Notes under the pieces: model-generated
Told to the model about the DNA's origin: nothing
What the model saw: the letters and a program-made list of their open reading frames with translations, nothing else
Database searches by the model: none
Shown here: positions 12,950 to 25,638 of the stretch, piece by piece
Layout of the letters: every line of letters starts with the position of its first letter
How positions within the stretch are numbered: position 1 is the stretch's first letter
NCBI GenBank assembly: GCA_011634665.1
Contig: WAEK01000001.1
Coordinates: forward strand, 1,255,501 to 1,319,500
Origin: Mortierella sp. BCC40632
Taxonomy: Eukaryota; Mortierellomycota; Mortierellomycetes; Mortierellales; Mortierellaceae
Direction of reading: 5' to 3'
DNA: 64,000 bases
Made by a program: the position numbers and the translations under genes

Positions 12950-13465
12950 TCAAATAAGCTCGATTTGCCTATGCTGAAGCAGTGGACGCACCTTGCTATA
13001 CTGAACAAGATAAATCTGACCAGAGACTAGATCGAGAGTGTCGTCCCTGTTGATAACATAAGGATGTGAGAAGAGTTGGTGAGTTGAGTATGTCCTTGTA
13101 CCACAAAAAAAAAAAAAAAAAAGGCCTTTCTTGCAACTTACTCATCCAACTGAAAGTCTCCAATATCTTCCAATACACGACAGAACACGGCTTCATCCAG
13201 CCGAGGCTCCGACACTATACGAACAAAACAAAACAAAAAATGAATGTTTGTGAGTCGACTATTGATCTATGGCTTTACACACTTTTGCTTCAGATTTTGA
13301 TCAAGACTGTTCTAGGAAAGATTCTAGGAAAGAAAGAAAAAAAAAGGTTAGGCCTTACCCATGCTCAACTTGCGTTCAAAGATCTTGTCGTCTTGGCCCT
13401 GTAGCGACAGTGGTAAAGAGGAGAGGAAGCTCGAATGGCAATGTTGTTGGACCGCCCTTGAATAG

Positions 13466-13499
<34 letters not shown>

Positions 13500-14033
13500 G
13501 ATTGTAGTAGCAACAAGGATAGAGTAAAAGATTCAGTACAAAGAGGTCAAAAGAGGAGAGGGGGATCGGTTCCTCCATGGATCATTCCTGTTCTTTGTGT
13601 TGTCCATTATCTTTCTCTTCCATCTCTGCGATCCGATCTACCTTTCTGCATAGGAGGTTTCGGCCCTAGATAACTTTCGTCTTGAGAACGGATCGGACAA
13701 AATATGCTGGCTGTACTTTTCAATCTATGTTAACCGAGAAGAGACACCGTCAGTGTTTGGATTTTTTTCTTTTTTTTTTTTTTTTTTTATCATTAGTATT
13801 CAACTCCGGAGTTCATCTCAAGAAGATCAAGGGTCTTTATACTTTTGAAATCCTTGTTCTCAAGTAGGACCGAAGTAGAAACTTGATACGCTCCAATTCC
13901 GTTTGGTACAAGATAGAGACAATAACGGACGTGTCATCTCCTGCATCGAGTTCATCAATAACGGCTAGCTGAGCAGGGAACAGAATATTGATGGGCGCCT
14001 TCAGTTAAATCAGATAGTCTATGAGCATATTTT

Positions 14034-14067
<34 letters not shown>

Positions 14068-14330
14068 CCCAGGGTTGTCGCTCCACTGAGGCACAGCGGC
14101 AGGATATACCTGATCATCGATCTTGGTCAAAAGCCCTGAAACTGACTCGTCCTCATATGGCAGCAACTCTGGAGCCGCACGCTCGTTTATCCAGGCTTGC
14201 AGAAGGCGGTCGACAAAGTTTGAAGCATCAAGTGGTGCTGTCTCTTCTGGCTCCCTTGAAGCGGATATCCTGGATGGGGTTGAAATGCTGGCCGCACGGT
14301 GGAAGGAATGAGGGTCAGGAACCAGTGGTG
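12950..14330 (-). CDS. SLD5: GINS complex subunit Sld5 (N-terminal exon unresolved)
   Basis: GINS is part of the CMG replicative helicase (Cdc45-MCM2-7-GINS) and links it to Pol epsilon. Exons on the minus strand: ~14330-14110, 13968-13843, 13724-13642, 13465-13359, 13214-13142, 13094-12950, all joined by GT-AG introns in frame. Diagnostic stretches are 'RLLQAWINERAAPELLP' (A domain start), 'YQTELERIKFLLRSYLRTR' with 'IEKYSQHIL' (helical core), 'SEPRLDEAVFC', and a B domain with 'LVQYSKVRPLL' ending in 'QIELI', matching the family's …QLI C-terminus. No ATG is in frame before 14330: upstream lies an AG/AT microsatellite, so the first coding exon and start were not found. Convergent with the membrane-protein gene (231 bases) and divergent from POLE3. 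Confidence 0.88.
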
Positions 14331-14365
14331 AATGTGAAAGAGGGAAGGGAGAATGAGAGAGAGAT

Positions 14366-15102
<737 letters not shown>

Positions 15103-16130
15103 ATGGCATCATCCATCGAAGACCATGAATTGCCCAAGGCAATCTTGAACCGCATTCTTAAACAGTCTGTAAGATGCCTCCACAGGGGAAGGGCCATGTC
15201 CCAACCAATGTTCGCTAGTCTCTGGAGGAAGTCATGTGGCAAACACTCACCACTGTTCCTTGGATATTTGGCTTTTTCTTTTTCATAGCTCCCAGATAAT
15301 ACAGTAGTCCAAGCAAATGCCAAAATAGCGATCGCCAAGTCAACAACGCTCTTTGTCAACTATCTAGCTTATGCGTAGGTCAAAGCTCTGAGTTAATGTC
15401 CGGTAAATCGGACCCCTTCTACACGCTGCCGATCTGGACCTCTGTAACCTAACTGACTCTTTTTTTTATTTAACTTTCAAGTGCGAATGAAGCGGCAACA
15501 AGTGCAGGACACAAGATCATCAGCGGAACACATGTGTTGAAAGCACTTGAACAATTGGATCTCGAGGAGATGTTGCCACGGTTGAGCGATGAGTTTGCAG
15601 GTAACGCCTTTTTTTTCTTTTCTTTTCTTTTTCACTTGAAAGATACCCAGTGTCCTTAATGATCCCGACTAACTCGACTTGCCCTTTCCCTGGATATTCT
15701 GGATCATGTATCCTTAGCATACCAAGCTCTACAAAAATCACGGAAATCTAGTGCAAAGAATGCAAAGGATACCACCACGACATCAAAGAAGAGAAAGCCC
15801 GCAAATGGAGAATCAAAACAACCCTCCAAGGCGCGGAAATCATCATCAAATGCTAACCCCAGGGATGGTCAAGGAGCACAAAAGGATGAAGAGATGGACG
15901 CAGAAGATGACGATGATGAAGAGAACGCCGAATCGGCTGCAGACGACGACGACGGTGATGATGATGATGACGAAGAGGCAGCGGAGGATGAAGATGATAG
16001 CGAAGATGATAGTGGAGAGGCATCCTCAGTCCCTGCAGATGGTTCTTTGAACATGAACGAAAATGATCGCGAAGATGAGGAGACAGGAAATGCCTCGAAT
16101 TTGGATGACGAGGACTCGGACGGCTTCTGA
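15103..16130 (+). CDS. POLE3: DNA polymerase epsilon histone-fold subunit (POLE3/Dpb4)
   Basis: Small histone-fold subunit of the leading-strand DNA polymerase epsilon; the same protein (CHRAC17/Dls1 partner) also serves in ISWI chromatin remodelling. Exons 15103-15168, 15289-15374, 15482-15600 and 15718-16130 give 227 residues. The histone fold occupies residues ~8-95, starting with the family signature 'LPKAILNRILKQSLPDN' and including 'KSTTLFVNYLAYAANEAA' and 'HVLKALEQLDLEEMLPRL'. The rest is a Lys/Ser-rich linker and a very acidic Asp/Glu tail (about 15890-16010), as in human POLE3. The start ATG lies 13 codons before the conserved Arg of the first helix, as in homologues. It converges with the CABLES-like gene 191 bases downstream and is divergent from SLD5. 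Confidence 0.93.
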
Positions 16131-16321
16131 AAGAAATCATAACAATATTAATAAAAAAAAGAAGCTTGCCTTGCTACAATGTGGATATGGAATTTCTCTC
16201 CATTGGGGCTGTTACACATTAATTCGTAGACATGCATTCAAAACAGGGGCTCATTTTTTTTTTTTTTTTTTTTTTTTTCAGGTTCCAGATTTGCAAGTAT
16301 TTATTGGACCTGCTTAATGAC

Positions 16322-19052
16322 CTAGGTGGTAATCGCGTAGAACTCATCCTCTCCAAGATACTCTTGTACATTGAGATAGTCTTTTGGTGGTTCATACCAA
16401 ACGATGAGGAAAAAAAGGGGGGAAGGAGGGGTTAGGATCTTGAAATGGACACCACTCACACTCACGCACACACACACATGCAAAATTCCGAGAGAGAGAG
16501 AGATTAACATTTACCTTGACGATAGAGAATCTGCTCAAAGTGAGGCAGAAACTCCTGCCTTGGGATATAAAGGTTGAATTCGAGTAATGAAAACACTTGG
16601 AATTCGTGCTCTTTGATATCCTTGGAGCTGATTTCCATGTATTTGGTCATAGTTTTCATCAAAATGTTAAACTCGCCCGGTGCCCGTTTAGGTTCATTGA
16701 CTTTGTAGGCAAGAAGCAAACATACACCTATTGATGGTAAAAACACACACATACACACACAGAAAGAGAGAGAGCAAAAGGGTCTCAAGAATATTAGAGG
16801 ATGAACTTGAGATTCGGTATGAAAAGCAGGAGCGGAGGAAAAGGGGAAAAAGAAAGTAATGATGGGGGGTAGCAACCAGGAATTAAATGTTGTCGATCTA
16901 TTTCTCTTTTTTTTTTTTTTTTTTTTTTGGTTTCAACCTACAGGCCACAAGTTTTCGATTTTCCTTAGTAACAGGCGAAGAAGCTGTATCGGCCGGAGTT
17001 GCTCCGCTCTCTTTTCCCTTCCCACTGCCTTTAAGAATCAGTTTCTCAAAGTATGCATACGCCAGCGCTGCAGTCGAAATTTCCAAGTCAAGCTCTTCTG
17101 ATATGGCCAGCAAATCTGACTTGATCCGGCGGATTTTGGAGAGAGTAATGGATGGATCGATATTAGGGTGTCGAGACCTAAAGTGCTCATTAAGCTCCCT
17201 CTTTAGGTCGGAGGGGCGGGTATATTGAATCACGGAGCCCTATAAAGACGAAAAATGACGGTTATTGTTTTTTTTTATCCATTCGACCCGCACGAACCTA
17301 CAGAACGGTGAAGTAACAAAATTTCGCTACCACAAAGAGAATGTAACAAATCAACATACCATATAGCAAGCCAAAGAAATAACAGTACGGTTCTTGCCCG
17401 TCTTGAGATCTGGGTCATCCAAGTAGTATGGATCATAAAGACAGGAATCTTGGGGTTCGGGGCTGAGAAAGAAAAGGAAATAAGAAATAAGAAATAAATA
17501 AATAATATCCATGAGAATACAAGCGATAAACAGGCACAATAATTTTAAAGCATAACCATTGGGCTTACTCAAGAGAATAGCTCTGCTTTAAACTAGACTC
17601 GTATGAAACGGCTTTTTTCCGAACAAGAGCATCCTTAGTGATTTGTTGAAGATACTCTCGATCAAAGCGTTTCTTCCGACGCTTGCGAGGAGCCCTGTCG
17701 TCATTGAACCGAAGAACGGAAGAGAGAAACAGTGGGCTTCCACGTTTGGTTGTAAACATAAATGTATGCTGGCTAAGATTCTCCATGAGGCTGGTATGGC
17801 TGTTGGTAAGCGCAAGCCCACTATAGATGATGTGCCTACATCCATCAGAATCAACTGTTTGAGGCATAGCGCTGGGTAAAGATGGACTGAATGGCGTTGG
17901 CTTAGACGCTGGTGTGCGGTCGCGCCCTGAAGCAGACCAGAGCGAATGGCTTGTGATATGCCGTGGAATGCTTATTGAAGGTCTTCGCAGAAACTTCCTG
18001 GCCATGTGGGTTGTTCCAGCGGCGAGTAAAGGCTTGATATTCAATTGGTCTGACAGAGGCCCCAGCCAACGACTTGAAGATCTACGTATAGAATGTCGTG
18101 GGACGAGAGATTGGCTGTAACCAGGGCCCGACCCTGACTCTTGCAGCTTTCCCTGAGACAACAACTTTGATAATACGCCAAGAGAATTGCGATGAGTAGA
18201 CGATCCCGATTCGGACCCTGTTGGGTACTTTGAGGGATTTTCTGATTCCAGTGTATCGGTGTTGGCTTGTGGTGTGAAAAGTGTCCCTGAAGTTGTAGAT
18301 TTGCGGTATTTTTTGGGGGGGATTTTGGTCGTACGCGAACCCGTTGGAGTTGCTTCCTCTGATGACTTGTCCCAAGCAGACTTGAGGGAGGGCGTCGAGG
18401 TTGATCTCTGGATGGTACGACCAGAAGGAGTCACTGTGCTTTTAGGTTTGAAATCGGCGGAATGTCCATTCTCACTATCATGCTGATCCATAGCTTGTCC
18501 TTGTCTCTGAGTTCCCTCTTGATTGTGATGTTGTTGGCTACTTTCCGCGTCATGGTCGCCTGTCAAGGTCTCTCCTCGGAGACTGATCCCAGACAGAAAC
18601 ATGGTGGCAACAGCTTCTTTCCTTCCTTGGACATAAGGTCTGGGTCGTGAAGCCAAGGAGCTTTGTCCTTCCGTAGGCAGTAGCGTCTCTTTCGATGAAC
18701 CTGAATGAGCCAACATTGTCGCATTCTCAATACTGTCGTTGCTGCTCAACCTTGGACATCCAAGAGCCGTTGAAGAGTAAGGTGACGAATGTGATGACTC
18801 CAAAATTAGATCATGTAATGGACTGGCTTCAGATGTCTTGGCGCCGTCGGTAGTTTCGAGTATCTCTGAAGCCTCGCCATTGTCTTCTTTCACTCCCTCT
18901 CCTCGGGCATTGCTGCTGTCGCTCTGGACGTTAGGTTGTTCTACTGATGGATTGAGCTGAATGTTGGAAAGAAAGGAAAAGGCTGCCTGGCGATTTCTAG
19001 TCCTGCGTCTGATCTGGACTGGACTAGGATCGCCATTTGCTACTTCAGCCAT
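16322..19052 (-). CDS. CABLES-like cyclin-box protein
   Basis: Resembles animal CABLES1/2 (Cdk5 and Abl substrate), a cyclin-fold protein that links CDKs to tyrosine kinases. Exons on the minus strand: 19052-17569, 17462-17360, 17239-16942, 16727-16515, 16380-16322, giving 718 residues. The N-terminus has 'RRTRNRQAAFSFLSNIQL', close to the CABLES 'RRQAALSFLTNI' motif. A ~450-residue Ser/Thr-rich disordered region follows. The C-terminal ~200 residues start with 'CLYDPYYLDDPDL' and contain the cyclin box: 'LALAYAYFEKLIL'-type helix ('STAALAYAYFEKLILKG'), 'NRKLVACVCLLLAYKVN' and 'EFQVFSLLEFNLYIPRQEFL'. The last exon (16380-16322) rests on a weak acceptor (AAAAG|AC) and is less certain. Function in fungi is unknown to me; a CDK-partner role is inference. 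Confidence 0.85.
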
Positions 19053-19662
19053 TTAACACTCTAGGCGCCAAAGCAGCAGGAACAGACGAGGCGTCGTCAA
19101 TCAGGTGTTCGAGCCTAAGTGAGCTTGACCTCCTCTGGCACCTCCAGATATGCACGCGGATGGTTGGTCTGTTGTACAGGCGTAATACGCTTGGATAGGT
19201 CGCTCAATGGGAGTTGGGAAGTCTCAGGGTGCCTGTGCTATGAATGCGACGATTGAGTGGCAATTGTGCCGTGTTTTGAAGGGTACAAAGAGTCCGGAGC
19301 TGCTCCTGGGAAGAGTGGATGGAATGACAAAAGTCCTGCTGGACACACCTCTCCAAGGCATCACCGACCGCAACGGCGTTTGGATCGGAAATAATGTTAG
19401 GATATAACGTCTGGTTACACCGAGTCCAAGTTAGCTCTGAGTTGAGTTGAGCAAAGTCGTCTCTGATCATCCCCCACCTTTGCGCAGATCTCGACAGACA
19501 TTGCAGCATCGATAGGAACAACCAACAGAACAACAGGATAAATAAGTCAGACAAGCCGCTGGACCCGCTTGACCTTCGATCGTAATCAACCACAACCGTC
19601 AACAACTTCCTATCCTACCTTCTCTTTACTGATTTCATCCTCGATCCAATAACGCCACTGTC
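19053..19662. promoter_or_regulatory. Divergent promoter region between CABLES-like gene and NFS1
   Basis: This 610-base spacer separates two start codons pointing away from each other. I see no TATA box and no recognisable coding sequence; ORFs here have no domain. It must hold both promoters. Confidence 0.5.
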
Positions 19663-21834
19663 ATGACCCTCGCCAGACTCGCCTTTACTCCTGCCCGCCT
19701 TCTGCGCAGTGCACGCACCGCGGGCCCAACAACAGTTGCGCTGCGCTCAATGGCCCCACCAGCCTCGGCTGCCTTCCACACTGCGGCAAAGCGCTTTCAG
19801 GCAGCCAGCACCCAGGATGTTTCTTTGGGTAATGCCTTGTCTTCCACTTCTCAGTCATTTCTATGAGTCTGCTGTGATGACTTGAGACACTGGTACTAAC
19901 ATTAGAAAAATCTCTGTGTTCCCATTACTCGATGCATACATGTAGAGGCTCTTGGATTCAAGGTCAAAGAGGTGGAAGATGGAAGCAACACTCGTCCAAT
20001 TTACATGGATATGCAAGCGACTGCACCTACTGACCCACGAGTACTTGATGCTATGCTGCCATTCATGACCGAGCTCTACGGAAACCCCCACTCTCGTACC
20101 CATTCTTACGGCTGGGAAACTGAGAAAGCTGTCGATCAAGCCCGCGAGGCAAGTATACTGATCCACCTGTTTCCTGGATTTTCTCCATCGTTATATATGC
20201 GTGGTTCCCCGGTGTGCAGAAGAAGCCAGCCCTTATTCCACCAGCACCGCCATCCACCCCTTGTACTAACTAGTGTACCAATTTTCTTCCTTTTTTATCC
20301 AATGCAGGATATTGCCAATCTAATTGGAGCAGATTCAAAGGAGATTGTCTTTACTTCTGGTGCCACTGAGTCTAACAATCTTAGCATCAAGGGTGTCGCC
20401 CGTTTCTACAAGGGAAAGAAGAATCACATTATCACCACACAGACGGTATGTCCTCTTCTACTGGGGTTCGCCTCTTTTTTAAATGACTCGCGCACCCCGT
20501 GTTCGCCGCTATTCAAGCTTCCGGAATCTCCCATAACCTTCTTTTGGCCACTTCTTTTTTGATATTTTTTTTTTGGGGGGGATGGCTTTAGGAGCACAAG
20601 TGTGTTCTGGACTCTTGCCGTGTTCTGGGTGATGAAGGGTTTGAAATTACCTATCTCCCTGTTGGCAAGAATGGCTTGATCAGTATGGATGACTTGAAGG
20701 CTGCGATCCGTCCTGACACGGCTCTGGTTTCGATCATGGCAGTGAATAATGAGATTGGTGTCATCCAACCTTTGGAGGAGATTGGTGCTTTGTGCCGCTC
20801 CAAGAAGATCTTTTTCCACACAGATGCTGCTCAGGCTGTTGGAAAGATCCCTATCGATGTCACGAAAATGAACATTGATTTGCTGAGCATTAGCGGCCAC
20901 AAGATTTATGGACCTAAGGGTATTGGAGCACTCTACGTTCGTCGCCGACCCAGAGTTCGCCTTCTGCCTATCTTGACTGGAGGTGGTCAGGAACGTGGAC
21001 TTCGCAGCGGTACTGTCCCTGCGCCTCTTGCTGTCGGATTAGGCGCTGCCTGCAAAGTAGCAACCGAGGAGATGGCTGTAAGTTTAATGGATATTTTTTT
21101 ATTTTTTGCTAAACTGCATGCGTATCATCTGCGCAATTCTTTCCTTCGATGGGTTTTTCCGCACCATGTGACGATTGTCCATTCATCCCGGACATTTCAA
21201 ACTACCTAGTCTTGAGGCAGCCCCCCTCAATTTGTTTTTGTATACGATTGATCGTGAACAGAGCAATAGAGATGGAATGGCGCCTCTGACGATGATGGTC
21301 TGTGCAGGGGTTCTGATGGTGTCTTACCTTGTGTTCCGGCTATTGACTCTTGTCAATTCCTTAATTATGGCTGATTAACACACTTGTGCAATATTCCGTC
21401 AATAGTATGACCATGAGCGAGTGAAGATGCTTTCAGAGCGACTCATCAAAGGAATCCAATCGAAAGTGAGCCATGTCTACAGAAATGGAGACCCTATTCA
21501 GTCATACCAAGGATGCGTCAACCTTTCGTTCGCATACGTTGAAGGAGAATCTCTGCTCATGGCACTCAAGGACATTGCTCTTTCATCTGGCTCTGCATGC
21601 ACCTCTGCCTCTTTGGAACCCTCGTATGTCCTCCGTGCCCTTGGTGCAGAGGATGACATGGCCCACAGCTCAATCCGGTTTGGCATTGGCCGTTTCACAA
21701 CCGAAGAAGAGATTGACTTTGTCGTCTCCCGAGTGGTCGCCCATGTTGACAAACTCAGAGAAATGAGTCCTCTTTGGGAGATGGTCCAGGAGGGCATTGA
21801 CATATCCAAGATTGAATGGGCCCAGCACGCATAA
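19663..21834 (+). CDS. NFS1: Cysteine desulfurase, mitochondrial
   Basis: PLP enzyme that takes sulfur from L-cysteine as a persulfide and supplies it to the iron-sulfur cluster scaffold ISCU in mitochondria (with ISD11 and frataxin) and to tRNA thiolation. Exons 19663-19828, 19946-20148, 20308-20445, 20592-21077, 21406-21834 give 473 residues. The first ~50 residues are Arg/Ala/Ser-rich without acids, a typical mitochondrial presequence. 'SGATESNN' binds the cofactor, the PLP lysine is Lys273 in '[10 protein letters not shown]', and the catalytic Cys396 lies in the mobile loop '[19 protein letters not shown]'. The C-terminus '[18 protein letters not shown]' is the eukaryotic ISCU-contacting tail. 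Intron 2 starts with GC (GAG|GCAAGT). It converges with NOP2 at only 88 bases. Confidence 0.97.
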
Positions 21835-21922
21835 ATGGTCCCCATCTCGTATTCAGTTTAGCAACAATATTTCTTTTCTTAACAATGGAGTGATATTTTT
21901 ATTTTTTGTACTCAGATGCTGT

Positions 21923-24308
21923 CTATGGTGTGGATGCAGTTGATTTCTTTGGGCGAAGCTTGATACCCTTTTGTGTCTGCAAGAGTTTGGCTCGAGAAGC
22001 TAGAAAAATAACAGAAAAATATTTCAGATTAGTCAATTTGGAGAGCAATTGTAATGCACACCTAGAGTAGGACATGCTGATCATTAATGAGAATACGCGC
22101 GACCCAAACATACCTTTGATAAGGTCTTCATCCTCCTCAGCGTTGAAGGTAACCTCAGGGGCCTTTGGCTTGCTAGAAGCCTTCTTGTCAGAGTCCTCTG
22201 TAACAGGGACAAACTCTTCGACATCATCAGCATCTCCTTGGTTATCCTTCTTTGCTGGGATCTTGTTGCTGAGTTTCTTGAATTTGGCGACATAGAATCC
22301 GTCCATGTTATGCATATGTGGGTAGTAACGTCTCGTCAAGCTCAATGTAGGGTGGAAGACCTTCTCTCTGTATCTTGTGAATCCCTCCCTTCCAAAATCA
22401 AGACCAGTAGACACCAGCTTGACATTAGGACGTTTCCGAAGAGCGTAGTTCACCACATCCTCGTTCTCGTCCACTGTAACAGAACATGTAGAGTAGACAA
22501 TATATCCTCCAGTTGCACTTCCTGCATCCACGGAATCAATAGCGCTCAAGACAAGCTGCTTCTGGAGCTGTGAAAGCATCTGGAAGTCCTGCTCTGATTT
22601 GTTGGTCTTGACGGAAGCATCCTTAGAGATAACGCCTGTTCCTGAACAAGGGGCGTCAAGAAGAACACGGTCGAAACCACCAATGACTCCTGGGAACTCA
22701 CGACCATCATAGTTGCACACAACAGCATTCTTAACTCCCAAACGATGAATGTTGGCAACAAGCGCCTTTGTACGCTCCTTGTTAGCATCGTTGGCAAAGA
22801 CCATTCCAGTATTCTTCAAAAGGGCGGCTAGAAAAACAAAGAAGGATTTAAACGAATGTTAGGACTTTGACAAGGTAGTCTAGGACGACTCTGAATTGAA
22901 AGCGATATGACAACGTACCAATATAAGTGCTCTTTCCACCAGGAGCCGAGGCCATATCCAAGACACGCTCATGTTCCTGGGGGGCGAGGGCCATGACGGG
23001 CAAAAACGACGATGCAGCCTGAAGCATATAGTGACCAGCAAGATACTCGGGTGTGGCACCAATAGGGACTGGTGAGTCAAACACCTGGAGACCAACCTTG
23101 CTCCATTTGCCAATGGGATCCAAGTTAACGCCACGGTTGATGAGAGCCTGTGCCAACTCACGACGACGTGTCTTCAGTGTGTTTGTACGGATAGTGACTG
23201 GGCGAGGGACTTCGTTTGCTTCGAAGAACTCGATTGCCTCTGAGACTGGGAAAATATAGAACAGCTTTTCCATCAAATACTCGTTGTAACCATAGTACAA
23301 GCAGAGATCCTTGAGGAGCTGAGAAATGTAGTCGCTGCGCGATCTATATCAAGAGAGTCCATGGGAGTTGGTATTAGCCTAAATTACCATCGATTCAAAG
23401 CAAAGACAAGTGAAAAAAGGGTCAAATATTAAAAACAATACCTTTGGCCTTCACGGAGCTCCCTGAAGTTGTTGAGAACGCGGACGATTTCCTGAATGCG
23501 AGCAAGGACGACTTGGAGGTCCGTGCTCTGCAAGCTCTCGTGGTCATCTCCTGGAAGCACGAACTTGTCATCCTCAAGTGCCATGCTAGCCTGAAGCTCT
23601 GCCTCTGCTGCCTCTGCCTGAGCCTTGGCGGCAGCATCCAGCTTCCTTGACTTAGCCTCCATATCGTCGTCATCGTCAGAGTCCTCACTGTTGCTGGCAA
23701 AAATGTCCTCTTCCTCCTCCTCTTCCTCACCCTCTTCCTCGTCATCCGAGGCAAACATTTCAGCGCCCTCTCCTCCAGCCTCCTCGTCACTCTCAGCAAA
23801 TTCGTCACCAAGGAAATCGTCATCCAGCTTTCCGACTTCAATGTCAGATCCCTCCTCAGCCGACACGAAGTCGTCATCCTGGATACAATTTGAGGTGTAA
23901 ACATAAAAAAGGTCAGTAGCAATCCTCATGATCTGACACATTTCCAGAATCAGAAGATTGGAGTGAGCCGATCTTAAACGTTGATCTATTGCATACCATA
24001 TCCTCGTCCTCAGCCTCGCTGTCGCTCTGGCTCACTGCTCCATAAGCCCAGGACTCGTCGTCTTCGCTCTCACTCGAGCCAGCATCAGCAGAGGCCTTTG
24101 TAGCCTTAGCGCCAGCTTTACCAGCAGGCTTCGAGGCAGCCTTGCCGCCTTTGGCACGCTTGGCAGTCGAGTCGTTCAAAGGAGCAGCTTTTCTTTTGGC
24201 GCTGTTGTTGCTGTTGTTGTTGTTGTTGGCATTAGGCTTCTTTGATGGGGAAGAGGCATTAGCCTGCTGCTTAGAGACCTTCTTTGTGGTCGATTGACGT
24301 CCCGCCAT
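21923..24308 (-). CDS. NOP2: 25S/28S rRNA (cytosine-C5) methyltransferase Nop2
   Basis: Nucleolar NSUN1/Nop2 enzyme that makes m5C in large-subunit rRNA and is needed for 60S assembly. Minus-strand exons 24308-23997, 23878-23442, 23343-22919, 22827-22114, 21999-21923 give 654 residues. The N-terminal third is Lys/Ala-rich then strongly acidic (nucleolar-type low complexity). Next come the Nop2-specific 'NEYLMEKLFYIFP' and 'RTNTLKTRRRELAQALINRG', then SAM motif I 'VLDMASAPGGKSTYIAALL', motif IV 'DAPCSGTGVISKD' and motif VI with the catalytic Cys in 'YSTCSVTVDENEDVV'. A short basic C-terminus follows. Start is the only ATG in exon 1, 259 bases from RPS29's start on the other strand. Confidence 0.96.
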
Positions 24309-24567
24309 TATGACAATATTATGATGGAAGATGTAAGTTGGAGAGGGCAACCAAGAGCGTCGACAACAGGCCTCACAAAAAAAAAAAAAAAAGAAAAAGA
24401 AAAGAAAACCAAAACAGCTAGCAGAATACACGGTCACACTCACGGGAGAGAGAGAATTGATGACGATTGCAAAAAAAAAAAAAAATCCAAAAATTTTTTC
24501 GAGGTAAAAGAGAGGCCGGGACCATTCTGGTTTGATCCTTCCTTCTCTTCATCCGCTGAATCGCAAA
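24309..24567. promoter_or_regulatory. Short bidirectional promoter, NOP2/RPS29
   Basis: Both translation starts face outward from this 259-base interval, so the two genes must share control sequence. It contains AAAAATTTTTT at 24489-24499, matching the yeast ribosome-biogenesis RRPE element (AAAAATTTT), plus A-rich tracts at 24376-24392 and 24471-24485 that could exclude nucleosomes. A pyrimidine-rich stretch (24538-24552) just before RPS29 is typical of ribosomal-protein gene leaders. Confidence 0.6.
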
Positions 24568-25312
24568 ATGGCTCACAGCAACATCTGGAACTCCCACCCC
24601 CGTGGCTATGGCAAGGGCTCCCGCGAGTGGTAAGGCTCAAGTCTTTATCTGGAAGGCGACACGGACAGAATAGATTCGTGGACCAATTCACATTTCTGGA
24701 ATCTACCAATGGAGGGACTTCGGGATTGAGACAGCATGATCATTTTCCAATGGTGTCATCATCATCAGGGTCAATGTAGATAGGAGATGGTCTACATCCC
24801 GTGCCATTATCCAATGCGGTGTTTTTTATTCATCTTCATCTCTCTCATTCGACATCTTTTTTATCGAGAGGGGACATTCTGTAATCATCTGGAAACCGGA
24901 GAATGGCATTCATGTCGACTTGGCATTCCACCTCCTTGACCCTAATTCATTTTTTCAATGAATGGCGACGACTCTCTACCGTTCTATATCCCGACTCTTC
25001 ACAACATGGCTCAGTATCATATAGTATTCAGAATCGTTACTGACAGTACAACACCTATACTTTTACCTTTTTAGCCGTGTCTGCACTCACCAGGCCGGTT
25101 TGATCCGCAAGTACGGTCTCAACATCTGCCGTCAGTGCTTCCGTGAGAACTCTGCCGCTATTGGTTTCACCAAGGTAAGGATTCGTGCTCACTGTTGTCC
25201 TCTCTACAGTCGATACTCCAACCTCATGGAACCTATTTTTTCTTTTTTTCCTTTTACTGACCAACTGCGATATCACTCCATCTCCATCCCCTGTCTTTTG
25301 TAGACCCGCTAA
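24568..25312 (+). CDS. RPS29: 40S ribosomal protein S29 (uS14)
   Basis: Small zinc-binding protein of the 40S head. Exons 24568-24629, 25075-25174 and 25304-25312 give 56 residues, exactly the family length. Sequence starts '[19 protein letters not shown]' and carries the zinc knuckle C-x2-C…C-x2-C ('CRVC' … 'CRQC'). The last exon encodes only Thr-Arg-stop. Intron 1 is long (445 bases), as is common in fungal ribosomal-protein genes. I looked for a C/D-box snoRNA in it and found no convincing box pair. Confidence 0.96.
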
Positions 25313-25638
25313 GTCTTTGTAACTGGGCACCAACTCTTCATCCCTTTATGCGAAATACTGCAGATACTGGAATAAACAAACCGTGCATCGGTACCTCGCA
25401 ATACTATGTTTTATGAGTGGGTCTTTTGGTGGCTCAAGTATTCGGCCTTTTGGTCATTCGGTCACGTTTGTCGCCACCAATATCACTCCACTCTCAGTAT
25501 CTGAATAGTTTTGTCTCTTTCTCCCCTGTATCTCCTCTTCGACTCCTCCCATCGCTCTCATTGCTTGCTTTTCCTCATTGCCTCCATTTCTACCCATCAA
25601 CGAACTACCTTCTTGAACTTAAAACGATTGTCACAGCC

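Noticed and set aside
24630..25074. Possible intronic snoRNA in RPS29 intron 1
   Set aside because: A CTGA occurs near 25039 but I found no matching C box (RTGATGA) or terminal stem.
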